Below are positions 8,245-17,039 of a DNA stretch of 64,000 bases, piece after piece. The notes under the pieces were generated by a model. It did not search any database and was not told the origin of the DNA. It saw only the letters and a list, made by a program, of their open reading frames with translations. Positions within the stretch are counted from its first letter, which is position 1. Every line of letters begins with the position of its first letter. The position numbers were made by a program, and so were the translations under genes. This DNA is from Marinomonas posidonica_A (GTDB lineage Bacteria; Pseudomonadota; Gammaproteobacteria; Pseudomonadales; Marinomonadaceae), in NCBI RefSeq assembly GCF_043643765.1, contig NZ_JBHZSP010000001.1, positions 343,990 through 407,989 of the forward strand, read 5' to 3'.

Positions 8245-10800
8245 ATGACTATAAACACTTCAGCAACAGACAAACCACGTTTAGTCGTCGTGGGAAACGG
8301 TATGGTGGGACATCACTTTATCGAACAATTGATTGAACAGGGTGCACAACAACAATTTTCCATTGAGGTGTTTGGCGAAGAGCCACACTTGGCTTATGAC
8401 CGAGTGCATTTGAGTGAGTACTTTACGGGCAAAGCGGCAGCAGACTTAGCCATGACGGATGGCCGTTTGTATGATGAACATGGGGTTCGTTATTTTACCA
8501 ATAGCCAAGTTGTGGCAATTGATCGTGCCGCTAAGTCATTACAATTGGCGTCGGGCGATGCCTTGTCTTATGACATTTTGGTGCTGGCCACTGGGTCCTA
8601 TCCTTTTGTACCACCGATGCCGGGGCACGATAGAGACAATACTTTTGTGTACCGTACTCTGGAAGACCTGGATGCGATTCGTGATTGCGCGGCAAAAGTG
8701 TCTCGTGGCACGGTGGTGGGTGGCGGTCTGCTGGGGTTAGAAGCGGCCAATGCGCTTAAAAACCTAGGTTTGGAAACCAGTGTGGTTGAGTTCGCACCGC
8801 GTTTGATGCCAGTGCAACTGGATGAAACCGGTGGCCAAGTATTAAAAGAGATGATCGAAGGGCTTGAAGTGAGCGTTTATACAGCCACGGCCACGCAAGA
8901 GATTATTGATGGTGAGCAAGCTTTTCACCGAATGAATTTTGCGGATGGCAGTCATCTCGAAACCGACCTGATTTTGTTTTCCGCTGGGATTCGCCCACAA
9001 GATGCCTTAGCCAGACAATCTGCTCTGGAAATTGGTGAGCGTGGCGGTATTTGTGTTAACAACGATTGTGTAACCAGTGATGACAGTATTTATGCCATTG
9101 GTGAATGTGCCTTGTGGAATGGTCGAATTTTTGGCTTAGTCGCGCCTGGATACAGCATGGCGAAAGCCGCGGCCGCTCATATTATGGGTGACTCAGACAA
9201 GCGTTTTATGGGAGCAGACATGAGCACCAAACTCAAACTGCTTGGCTGTGATGTCGGTTCGATCGGCGATGCTCATGCTCAAACCCAAGGCTGTAAGGTA
9301 TTTGTTTATCAGGATGAGTTGACCCAAAGCTATCGTAAAATGGTGGTCTCGGAAGACGGTAAGAAACTATTGGGCGCTGTCTTGGTGGGGGACAACAGCT
9401 ATTACGATACCTTGTTGCAATATTACTTAAACGCCATCGATCTGCCTGACAATGCACAGTCATTGATTTTACCCAGTATGGATGGCGCGTCAGCGGCTTT
9501 GGGTGTTGATGCTTTGCCTGCTACCGCGTCCATTTGTAGTTGTCATAACGTCAGTAAGCAGGACATCAGTAATGCGGTTTGCGCTGGGGCTTTGTCCGTT
9601 GGCGATGTCAAAGGGGTTACCAAAGCTGCTACTGGTTGTGGTGGTTGTGCTGCCTTATTGAAAAAAGTCGTCGACAATGAGTTGTTGGCACTGGGTGTAG
9701 AAGTCAGTACGGATATTTGTGAGCACTTCGCTTATACCCGTCAGGATTTGTACAACCTAATCAAAATTGAAGGCATCAAAACCTTCGCTGAACTATTGCA
9801 AAAACACGGCAAAGGTCACGGTTGTGAAATCTGTAAACCTGCAGTGGGATCCATTCTTGCCAGCGTGTGGAACGACTATGTGCTGAAAAAAGAGCACATT
9901 GGTTTGCAAGATACCAATGATAGGTTCCTTGCCAACATGCAAAAGGATGGTACCTATTCCATTGTGCCGCGTATTGCGGGTGGTGAAATTACCCCAGATA
10001 AGTTGATTGTACTAGGACAAGTCGCTAAAGATTATGGCTTGTACACCAAGATTACCGGTGGTCAGCGCATTGATTTGTTTGGGGCAACCTTGCCGCAATT
10101 GCCTGAAATATGGGAGAAGCTGGTGGCGGCTGGGTTTGAAACCGGCCAAGCCTATGGTAAGTCATTACGAACCGTTAAATCCTGTGTGGGCAGTACCTGG
10201 TGTCGTTACGGTGTGAACGACAGCATGGGCATGGCAATTCACTTAGAGAATCGTTACAAAGGATTGAGATCGCCGCACAAAATTAAGTTCGCTGTGTCGG
10301 GTTGTACGCGTGAATGTGCCGAAGCTCAAAGCAAGGACATAGGCGTGATCGCCACAGAGGGCGGTTGGAACTTATACGTTTGTGGAAACGGGGGTATGAA
10401 GCCTCGTCATGCGGATTTGTTTGCGACTGACTTGGACGATGAGACCTTGGTTAAGTACATCGACAGAGTCTTGATGTTTTACACCAAAACGGCCGACCGT
10501 TTGCAGCGTACGTCTGTATGGATGGAAAGTCTCGAAGGCGGTCTGGACTATCTAAAAGAGGTGGTCATTGATGACAAACTTAGCTTGTGTGAAGAACTAG
10601 AGAAAAGCATGCAACATGTGGTGGATACTTTCCAGTGTGAGTGGAAAACCACACTAGAAGACGAGCAAGCACTGAAGAATTTCCGTCAGTTCGTCAACTA
10701 TGAAGGTGGCGATGACAATGTTGTATTTGTTGAGGAGCGAAATCAAATTCGCCCTGCGACAGAAGCCGAAAAACAGCAACTGATTGCGAAGGCAGGTTAA
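8245..10800 (+). CDS. nirB: NADH-dependent assimilatory nitrite reductase, large subunit
   Basis: Start ATG 8245, 5 bases after AAGGGGAA; the open frame extends upstream into the previous gene but without a better site. 851 residues, the family length. In order: FAD and NAD folds (~1-400), a BFD-type [2Fe-2S] domain (CSC near 431, CGGC near 470), a second cysteine-bearing segment (~491-530, ending CEICKP), then the siroheme nitrite/sulfite reductase domain. The siroheme/4Fe-4S ligands are visible as CVGSTWC (~646) and CTREC (~686). Reduces nitrite to ammonium in the cytoplasm with NirD. Confidence 0.95.
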   Translation: MTINTSATDKPRLVVVGNGMVGHHFIEQLIEQGAQQQFSIEVFGEEPHLAYDRVHLSEYFTGKAAADLAMTDGRLYDEHGVRYFTNSQVVAIDRAAKSLQLASGDALSYDILVLATGSYPFVPPMPGHDRDNTFVYRTLEDLDAIRDCAAKVSRGTVVGGGLLGLEAANALKNLGLETSVVEFAPRLMPVQLDETGGQVLKEMIEGLEVSVYTATATQEIIDGEQAFHRMNFADGSHLETDLILFSAGIRPQDALARQSALEIGERGGICVNNDCVTSDDSIYAIGECALWNGRIFGLVAPGYSMAKAAAAHIMGDSDKRFMGADMSTKLKLLGCDVGSIGDAHAQTQGCKVFVYQDELTQSYRKMVVSEDGKKLLGAVLVGDNSYYDTLLQYYLNAIDLPDNAQSLILPSMDGASAALGVDALPATASICSCHNVSKQDISNAVCAGALSVGDVKGVTKAATGCGGCAALLKKVVDNELLALGVEVSTDICEHFAYTRQDLYNLIKIEGIKTFAELLQKHGKGHGCEICKPAVGSILASVWNDYVLKKEHIGLQDTNDRFLANMQKDGTYSIVPRIAGGEITPDKLIVLGQVAKDYGLYTKITGGQRIDLFGATLPQLPEIWEKLVAAGFETGQAYGKSLRTVKSCVGSTWCRYGVNDSMGMAIHLENRYKGLRSPHKIKFAVSGCTRECAEAQSKDIGVIATEGGWNLYVCGNGGMKPRHADLFATDLDDETLVKYIDRVLMFYTKTADRLQRTSVWMESLEGGLDYLKEVVIDDKLSLCEELEKSMQHVVDTFQCEWKTTLEDEQALKNFRQFVNYEGGDDNVVFVEERNQIRPATEAEKQQLIAKAG

Positions 10801-10802
10801 TC

Positions 10803-11138
10803 ATGACGATGCAGTGGAAATTAATGTGTGAACAGCAGGACTTGATCGAAGGCGCTGGTATCGCAGCCATGTTAGATGGTCAACAAATCGCTTTGTTTTA
10901 CGTGCCAGAGGCGGAGCAGAAAGTATTTGCCATTAGTAACTGGGATCCAATCGGAAAAGCCAATGTGCTTTCCCGAGGTTTGTTGGCGAATCTAAAGGAA
11001 CAGTGGACCGTAGCGAGCCCTTTGTATAAGCAGCATTATGAATTGCAATCTGGACAGTGCCTTGAGGAAGAAGGTGTCAAGGTAACAACTTGGCCAGTAA
11101 AGCTGGAAACTGGCAAGGTGTTTGTCGCTTGTCGGTGA
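10803..11138 (+). CDS. nirD: Nitrite reductase small subunit
   Basis: 111 residues, two bases after nirB. It has the Rieske-like NirD fold with the conserved NWDPIGKANVLSRGLLANL block and a C-terminal GKVFVAC strand. As in other NirD proteins, the cysteine/histidine cluster ligands of true Rieske proteins are absent, so it is structural. Last gene of the nrtA-nirD unit; no strong terminator is visible right after it, so read-through toward nasA is possible. Confidence 0.9.
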   Translation: MTMQWKLMCEQQDLIEGAGIAAMLDGQQIALFYVPEAEQKVFAISNWDPIGKANVLSRGLLANLKEQWTVASPLYKQHYELQSGQCLEEEGVKVTTWPVKLETGKVFVACR

Positions 11139-11166
11139 TCCTTCATTGACCCTGAATATGATTTTT

Positions 11167-11181
11167 GCACTGGGTTGGTGC
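11167..11181. promoter_or_regulatory. NtrC-binding site upstream of nasA
   Basis: GCACTGGGTTGGTGC is an exact match to GCAC-N5-TGGTGC, the NtrC consensus. It is ~75 bp upstream of the -24 element of the nasA sigma-54 promoter. This implies nitrogen-limitation control of nitrate reductase. Confidence 0.65.
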
Positions 11182-11254
11182 TTTTTACGTTGAGGTTATG
11201 CTTGAGTTCGAGCTCAAATCGCTTGAATACTGATTGAATTGTGTTTGTTGTACT

Positions 11255-11270
11255 TGGCCTGTTAATTGCT
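11255..11270 (+). promoter_or_regulatory. Sigma-54 promoter of nasA
   Basis: TGGCCTGTTAATTGCT: GG at 11256-11257, GC at 11268-11269, exactly ten bases between, with the preferred TTGCT at -12. The predicted transcript start is near 11281, giving a ~130-nt leader. Confidence 0.75.
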
Positions 11271-11294
11271 TTGTTATTAGTAACTGATGCACCT

Positions 11295-11351
11295 TGAGCC
11301 AAAGTTGGTTTACTAATAAAGCTATCAGATATTACAAAAGGCAACGAAGCC
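11295..11351 (+). promoter_or_regulatory. ANTAR two-hairpin RNA target in the nasA leader
   Basis: P1: TGAGCC (11295-11300), loop AAAGTT, GGTTTA (11307-11312), six pairs including two G-U. P2: GGC (11340-11342), loop AACGAA, GCC (11349-11351). Both loops are six bases with A1 and G4. The 3' arm of P2 (11349-11351) is also part of the 5' arm of the following terminator, so forming P2 should block termination. This is the clearest NasT target in the window. Confidence 0.7.
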
Positions 11352-11384
11352 CAACCATTCTAGTAGAGTGGTTGGGCTTTTTTT
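11347..11384 (+). terminator. Intrinsic terminator (attenuator) before nasA
   Basis: AAGCCCAACCA (11347-11357) pairs perfectly with TGGTTGGGCTT (11369-11379), four more pairs can form toward a three-base loop, and seven T follow (11378-11384). It ends 27 bp before the nasA start and lies downstream of the sigma-54 promoter, so it attenuates nasA rather than ending nirD. Confidence 0.85.
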
Positions 11385-11411
11385 GTCTTCGAAAAAGTGA
11401 AGGATGGATAT

Positions 11412-14087
11412 ATGGCGCAGGCTTCTCAAAAAACAACATGTCCTTATTGCGGTGTCGGCTGTGGTGTGAACATGGTTTTGCCGAGTGCAGGTAAAGACCC
11501 TATTCCCCCTGTATCAGGGGATAACATGCATCCGGCAAACTTTGGTCGATTGTGTGTGAAAGGAAGTAGTTTATCGCAAACTTTGATTGATCATGACAGA
11601 TTGCTCACACCAAGTATTCAGGGGCAATCCACTTCTTGGGATGAGGCGTTAAGTACTATTAGTGAAAAGATTTCTCAAGTGGTGAAAGATCATGGCCCCG
11701 ATGCTTTTGCGTTTTATTTATCTGGTCAGATTTTGACTGAAGATTATTATGTGGCCAATAAGCTGGCGAAGGGGTTTATTGGTACAGCTAACGTCGACAC
11801 GAATTCAAGGTTATGCATGGCGTCCGCAGTGGTGGCTTATAAGCGGGCGTTTGGGTCTGATACTGTGCCTTGTTGTTATGAAGATTTAGAGTGCTGCGAT
11901 TTGCTTATTATGGTGGGGTCTAATGCCGCTTGGACACACCCGGTTTTGTATCAGCGCATTGCGGCGGCTAAACAAAAGCGTCCTCACATGAAGGTGGTGG
12001 TGATTGACCCTCGTCAAACCGCGACCTGTGATATTGCGGATCTGCATTTAGCGATTAAGCCTGGGTCTGATGCGGCGATTTTTTCTTACCTGCTCTGTCA
12101 TTCAGATAGTGTTGGCGTTGTTGATCAGACTTTTATGGCGGATTCGACATCCGGGTTTGATGAGGCCTTAAAGTGTGCTTATGCGGCAACACCAAGTGCG
12201 TCTTTTACGGCGGATTTTTGTGGTGTGCCGTTAGAAGACTTAACTTGTCTGGCGGATTGGTGGGCAGATACTGATAAGACAGTTACGTTTTATTCTCAAG
12301 GCATTAATCAGTCGTCTTCTGGCGTGGATAAATGCAATGCCATTATCAACTGTCATCTCGCAACCGGTCGGGTGGGCAAAGAAGGCGCTGGGCCTTTTTC
12401 TATTACAGGTCAGCCAAATGCCATGGGAGGACGCGAAGTCGGTGGCTTAGCCAATCAACTGGCGGCCCATATGGATTTTGCAACGCCTGGCGCACACGAT
12501 TTGGTTAAGCGTTTTTGGCAGGCCCCAAACATGGCCAATGAAAATGGTCTGAAAGCGGTCGATTTATTTCAAGCCATGGAAGCAGGTAAAGTCAAAGTGG
12601 TGTGGATTATGTCGACGAATCCGATGGTGAGTTTACCCGATACCGCTCAGGTTCGACGCGCCTTGGAAAAATGTGAGTTGGTGATTGTCAGTGACTGTAA
12701 AAACAATACTGATACGACGGCCATGGCGGACATCTTATTGCCAGCAACGGGGTGGAGTGAAAAAAATGGCACGGTGACGAATTCAGAGCGACGTATTTCT
12801 CGTCAACGAGGCTTGTTACCGGCACCGGGGGAGGCCAGACATGATTGGTGGGCAATTTGTGAAGTTGCGAAAAGACTCGGTTTCCATTCGGCGTTTAGTT
12901 ACCAAGGCGCTCGTGATATTTTTGTAGAACACGCGGCATTATCAGCGTTTGAAAACGCCGGTAAAAGAGATTTCGATATTGGTCACTTTCAGTCTATGAC
13001 TCAAGCAGAATACGATGCCTTAGTGCCGGTTCAGTGGCCTGTACCAACAGGACAGCCGGCAGGCACTAAACGGATGTTTGCGGATGGGAAATTTTTCACG
13101 ACGGATCGAAAAGCGCGTTTTATTCCTATTACGCCTGTGCTTCCCCAGCATGCGAGTAATCAAGAGTGGCCTTTTGTTTTGAATACAGGGCGAGTTCGAG
13201 ATCAGTGGCATACCATGACGAGAACAGGAAATGCGGCTTCTTTGGCTCGTCATACCAATCAACCTTATGTTGAAATTCATCCTCGTGATGTCAAAGCACT
13301 TGGGCTTCAGGATCAAGGTTTGGCGCGTTTAGTGAGTCCTCATGGTCAGGCTATTTTAAGGGTAAAGACAAGTCGGGCGACCTCACCAGGTCAGGTATTT
13401 GCCCCGATTCATTGGACTCAGGCTTTTGCAAATCAGTCTGTGATATCCCACTTGATACCACAAGTCGTTGATCCATTATCAGGGCAGCCTGAATCTAAGC
13501 ATGCTTTGATCCGACTGGAAGCCATACATAATCCTATGTTTGGTTCCATTTTATCAACACAGGCGTTGGACTTATCGGCGTTTTTATATTGGTGTCGTAT
13601 TCCGTCTGAGCATGGTTTTTACTACGAAGTGGCCTTGTCTAGTGCGGCCGAAGTAGAGCAAACCGTACGAGATTTAAAACAGCAAACGGGCTTATCAGAA
13701 CATTGGATGACGTATCAAAACCCACTGTCAGGGCAATCGAGAATGGCTTGCTTGCGAGAGAATCAATTGGCTTTGTTGTTGTATTGGCATGACCAACCGC
13801 AGCAATTCAATGTGGATTGGTTGGTGTCCAAGTTGGCGCCTGATTGTCCTGTTCTGGAGCCGGAAAGGCTAGCTATCTTGGCGGGGAGCTTGGCTCAAGC
13901 GGAAGATAAGGGCGAAATCATTTGTTCCTGTTTTCAAGTGGGTAGTAAACAAATTCAACAGGCGGTGGCAGACGGTGTTCGTTCTGTCGCTGAGTTGGGG
14001 GTGCGATTAAAATGTGGCACTAATTGTGGTTCTTGTGTGCCAGAGTTGAAACCGTTTATGCCAATACAAGTGGAGCAAAGCGCATGA
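11412..14087 (+). CDS. nasA: Assimilatory nitrate reductase, molybdopterin catalytic subunit
   Basis: Start ATG 11412, preceded by AAGGA; a GTG at 11397 is possible but overlaps the ribosome site. 891 residues. The N-terminal 4Fe-4S motif CPYCGVGC (C10, C13, C17) and later CVKG are followed by bis-MGD molybdopterin oxidoreductase domains. At the C-terminus (~838-880) there is a BFD-like [2Fe-2S] domain with CSCF and CGTNCGSC. Reduces nitrate to nitrite in the cytoplasm. The extra [2Fe-2S] domain probably accepts electrons from a flavoprotein such as the one at 6990. Overlaps the next gene by four bases. Confidence 0.93.
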   Translation: MAQASQKTTCPYCGVGCGVNMVLPSAGKDPIPPVSGDNMHPANFGRLCVKGSSLSQTLIDHDRLLTPSIQGQSTSWDEALSTISEKISQVVKDHGPDAFAFYLSGQILTEDYYVANKLAKGFIGTANVDTNSRLCMASAVVAYKRAFGSDTVPCCYEDLECCDLLIMVGSNAAWTHPVLYQRIAAAKQKRPHMKVVVIDPRQTATCDIADLHLAIKPGSDAAIFSYLLCHSDSVGVVDQTFMADSTSGFDEALKCAYAATPSASFTADFCGVPLEDLTCLADWWADTDKTVTFYSQGINQSSSGVDKCNAIINCHLATGRVGKEGAGPFSITGQPNAMGGREVGGLANQLAAHMDFATPGAHDLVKRFWQAPNMANENGLKAVDLFQAMEAGKVKVVWIMSTNPMVSLPDTAQVRRALEKCELVIVSDCKNNTDTTAMADILLPATGWSEKNGTVTNSERRISRQRGLLPAPGEARHDWWAICEVAKRLGFHSAFSYQGARDIFVEHAALSAFENAGKRDFDIGHFQSMTQAEYDALVPVQWPVPTGQPAGTKRMFADGKFFTTDRKARFIPITPVLPQHASNQEWPFVLNTGRVRDQWHTMTRTGNAASLARHTNQPYVEIHPRDVKALGLQDQGLARLVSPHGQAILRVKTSRATSPGQVFAPIHWTQAFANQSVISHLIPQVVDPLSGQPESKHALIRLEAIHNPMFGSILSTQALDLSAFLYWCRIPSEHGFYYEVALSSAAEVEQTVRDLKQQTGLSEHWMTYQNPLSGQSRMACLRENQLALLLYWHDQPQQFNVDWLVSKLAPDCPVLEPERLAILAGSLAQAEDKGEIICSCFQVGSKQIQQAVADGVRSVAELGVRLKCGTNCGSCVPELKPFMPIQVEQSA

Positions 14088-15082
14088 GTGATGCATTTAA
14101 ACCATTTATTCAGGTGCTTGGGCGAGGTAAGAAAGGCGCTCGAAGCCTTACTTCGGAAGAAGCCGAACAGGCAATGACTCTTATGCTGAATGATCAAGTT
14201 GCCGCTGAACAATCGGGGGCTTTTTGGATGTTAATTCGCATTCGAGAAGAAACGGTTGAAGAAACTGTGGGGTTTACACGAGCCACTCGCTGCTTCTTAC
14301 GAGAAAACAATTCATCGGTGCAGAAAGTCGAGCTCGATTGGCCAGCTTATGCCGGTAAGCGTAATGAGTTACCTTGGTTTTTGTTGTCAGCGCTGGCCTT
14401 AGCGAATGCGGGTGTTCGCATTGTCATGCATGGTCACGCGTTTGAGGGGGAAGAGCGAATTTATGTCAATCAAGCATTAAGTGCGTTGGGTCTTAATGTG
14501 TGTTCTTCGGTGGATGAGGTCAATCAATGCCTTAATGAGCAAGCGTTTGCTTACATTGATTTGATAAACATACACCCTATGCTAGGGAAAATGATGAATT
14601 TGAAATACCAATTAGGATTACGTTCACCGGTGAACACAGTAGTTCGAATGATGAATCCATTTTTTGCTCCCCATAGTCTACATGGGGTGTTCCATCGTGG
14701 TTACGATGCGTTGCACCTAGCGGCTTGCGAACAGCTTCAGGATCCTTCCGTCTTAGTGTTTCGTGGTGGTAATGGAGAGGCGGAAGTGAACCCTGAGCGA
14801 GAAGTGACATTGGGAAAATGGCAGAATAATCAAGCGAGCTGGACAGTGTGGCCCAAAGCTGAGCAGCGTTATAAGCGACTTAAGAACAACCTTGATGTCT
14901 CTCGTTTGAGGGATCATTGGTTAGGTGAGACGATTGACCCATTTGGTGAGCAAGCGGTGCGTCAAACGCTGGCGGCGGTTATTGGTTTATTGTACAAATT
15001 GGACTCGCATAAAGCTTGTTTGGCATTAGCGGATGAAATTTGGTCTAATCGATGTCTACCCTGGCTGAAAAAAGATAATTAA
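14084..15082 (+). CDS. YbiB/TrpD-like phosphoribosyltransferase-fold protein
   Basis: 332 residues from ATG 14084, which overlaps the nasA stop (ATGA). The fold is that of anthranilate phosphoribosyltransferase: the helical N-domain (SLTSEEAEQAMTLMLNDQVA, SGAFWMLIRIREET) and FRGGNGEAEVNP-type loop are visible, but the glycine-rich PRPP site of TrpD is not conserved (ALANAGVRIVMHGHAFEGEE). Proteins of this type (E. coli YbiB) bind nucleic acid rather than making tryptophan. Tight coupling to nasA in many nitrate loci suggests an accessory role, which is unknown. Confidence 0.78.
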   Translation: MSDAFKPFIQVLGRGKKGARSLTSEEAEQAMTLMLNDQVAAEQSGAFWMLIRIREETVEETVGFTRATRCFLRENNSSVQKVELDWPAYAGKRNELPWFLLSALALANAGVRIVMHGHAFEGEERIYVNQALSALGLNVCSSVDEVNQCLNEQAFAYIDLINIHPMLGKMMNLKYQLGLRSPVNTVVRMMNPFFAPHSLHGVFHRGYDALHLAACEQLQDPSVLVFRGGNGEAEVNPEREVTLGKWQNNQASWTVWPKAEQRYKRLKNNLDVSRLRDHWLGETIDPFGEQAVRQTLAAVIGLLYKLDSHKACLALADEIWSNRCLPWLKKDN

Positions 15083-15085
15083 AGC

Positions 15086-15670
15086 ATGGAAATAACATCG
15101 ATAACTGGTGCTGTCTTAGCGGGCGGTAAAGGGGAGCGCGTATCTGGGCAGGATAAAGGCTTACTTTTGTTTCGTAATGAACCAATGGCGGTGCATGTGA
15201 TTCGAGCCTTACAGCCTTCGGTCGATCGAATGCTGATCAATGCCAATCGGCATATGGCAGAATACCAAGGCATGGGTTATGAATTGTACTCGGATGCTGA
15301 ATCGGTTTCTGACAAAGGGCCGTTGGCTGGTCTTTACTCCTGCTTAGCGGTATCAAAAAGTTCGCACCTTATGATATCACCATGTGATACGCCTTTAATT
15401 ACTGGGTTAGTGTTCCAGACTTTGCGAGAGGCTGCAAAGTCTGCACCGGATAAAATTCACTATCTGCAGGACGATAAAGGTCGTCATCCATTGCATGCGA
15501 TTATGCCTGTGGCATCAAGCCTATTTGCTTTAGATGTATTTTTGAGCCAACAGGATAGGTTGGCTGTTATGGCATTCTATGAGTCATTTGGTTGCCAGTC
15601 TGTCCGTGTTGACACAGGTGACACATTGAGGAACTTCAATACGTGGGCCGACTTAAAGGCGTTTGAATGA
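15086..15670 (+). CDS. mobA: Molybdenum cofactor guanylyltransferase
   Basis: 194 residues with the nucleotidyltransferase signature LAGGKGERVSGQDKGLL near the N-terminus and the metal-binding MISPCDTPLI. MobA adds GMP to molybdopterin to give the bis-MGD cofactor that NasA needs. It starts three bases after the upstream stop and is the last gene of the nasA unit. It overlaps the convergent downstream gene by 18 bp. Confidence 0.9.
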   Translation: MEITSITGAVLAGGKGERVSGQDKGLLLFRNEPMAVHVIRALQPSVDRMLINANRHMAEYQGMGYELYSDAESVSDKGPLAGLYSCLAVSKSSHLMISPCDTPLITGLVFQTLREAAKSAPDKIHYLQDDKGRHPLHAIMPVASSLFALDVFLSQQDRLAVMAFYESFGCQSVRVDTGDTLRNFNTWADLKAFE

Positions 15671-16372
15671 GTCTATATCAAGGTGATACGACTCACCATC
15701 TTCTTTGTGTTCTAGTTTGACAAGCAAATAATCCAGCTTAGGTACAAACCAAAAAGAGGTTTGCTTTACCTTGCTTAAATTGTCGGTTCGAATCATTTTG
15801 ATAGCAGATAAACGACCGAGTTTGGTATTTATGGTTTCCATCTTTTCGCGTTTAAATTGCCAATTTTTAATGTAGCCACCGTCCGCGATAAGATAATCAA
15901 ACTCATTTTTTCCTTGTTTTAAATCCTGTCGAATTTGCAGTTGGATCGACAACTTGTCTAGAGTGTTCGGATGAATGGATAGATTCCACGGTTTTTCTTT
16001 CACATCGTTGCGGACCAGCTGTTTTTTCCAGTCAAAAGTCAGAGTGGCTTTGCGAGTTTTACCCAGTACCTTACTTTTGTATTGATATTTGGTTGGAATA
16101 ATTTGATGGTCTTTAACGTAAAACTGCGAACTTTCATTGAGAGAAGCAATGAGGCTGTCTGCTGAAAAGGCAAACTTCCACATATCACCTGATTGTTTAG
16201 ACAGCGTCTGCTTGCCTTCCACTTTTAGGCTGATGCCTTTTTTCCAAACCGTACTGTAGACGGCTGAGTAGGCCTCTAGAAAAGCGTCTTTCTTTGGCGT
16301 GGCGGAGTAAGAAAACATAGGGATGAACATAAAAGTGGCAATAAACCAGATTGATATTTTATGAATCCCCAT
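15653..16372 (-). CDS. DUF3108 family exported protein
   Basis: 239 residues with a signal peptide (WFIATFMFIPMFSYSATP), followed by a beta-rich domain typical of DUF3108: AYSAVYSTVWKKGISLKVEG near the start and a C-terminal KLDYLLVKLEHKEDGESYHL. Probably periplasmic or envelope-associated; function unknown. It lies 13 bp downstream of purN, as is common in this group, and converges with mobA with an 18-bp overlap. Confidence 0.8.
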   Translation of the reverse strand: MGIHKISIWFIATFMFIPMFSYSATPKKDAFLEAYSAVYSTVWKKGISLKVEGKQTLSKQSGDMWKFAFSADSLIASLNESSQFYVKDHQIIPTKYQYKSKVLGKTRKATLTFDWKKQLVRNDVKEKPWNLSIHPNTLDKLSIQLQIRQDLKQGKNEFDYLIADGGYIKNWQFKREKMETINTKLGRLSAIKMIRTDNLSKVKQTSFWFVPKLDYLLVKLEHKEDGESYHLDIDSFKRL

Positions 16373-16385
16373 GCTTTCTCCTTTT

Positions 16386-17039
16386 TTAGGCTAGGCCTGA
16401 ATGGTAAAGAATGCCGGTCTCCGCAAGAGGGGCATCATCCAAATACGCTGTACCGTGTTTCAATGTCAATCGACTTTCGCTAAACCATTTCACCGCCAGT
16501 GGGTAAATGACATGCTCAAGTGCATGCACTTTACTGGCGAGACTGCTTGCGGTTTCATCTGCCTCTATCATTGTGCTGGCTTGCAATATTACAGCGCCAG
16601 CGTCCAGTTCTGAGCTGACAAAGTGCACAGAAACACCGTGTTCTTGTTCCTTGGCATCAATGGCTCTTTGGTGTGTATCCAAGCCTTTGAATTTTGGCAG
16701 TAAAGACGGATGTATATTAAGCATTCTACCTTCATAATGTTGCGTGAAGGTTTCAGTTAATATCCGCATAAAGCCAGCCAATACCACTAACTTAGGTTGA
16801 TACTGATCGATTGTTTTTTGCAGTTCTTCATCAAATGCTTCGCGACTGGTGAACGCCTTATGGTCTAGAGCGTGGGTTGGAATGCCCGCTTTTTTCGCTC
16901 TTTCTAATCCAAAGGCATCGGCTTTGTTGCTGATCACGGCTTTAATGTCGATGTTCAGTTTTCCTTGCAAGCTTTGATCAATCAAGGCTTGCAAGTTACT
17001 GCCACTGCCTGAAATCAAGACAATGACTGGAAAACTCAT
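16386..17039 (-). CDS. purN: Phosphoribosylglycinamide formyltransferase
   Basis: 217 residues. Shows SGSGSNLQALID at the N-terminus (substrate phosphate loop), the catalytic block NIHPSLLPKFKGLDTH and the GVSVHFVSSELDAGAVILQ motif. Transfers formyl from 10-formyl-THF to GAR, step three of purine synthesis. Overlaps purM by four bases, forming the usual purMN operon. Confidence 0.95.
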   Translation of the reverse strand: MSFPVIVLISGSGSNLQALIDQSLQGKLNIDIKAVISNKADAFGLERAKKAGIPTHALDHKAFTSREAFDEELQKTIDQYQPKLVVLAGFMRILTETFTQHYEGRMLNIHPSLLPKFKGLDTHQRAIDAKEQEHGVSVHFVSSELDAGAVILQASTMIEADETASSLASKVHALEHVIYPLAVKWFSESRLTLKHGTAYLDDAPLAETGILYHSGLA

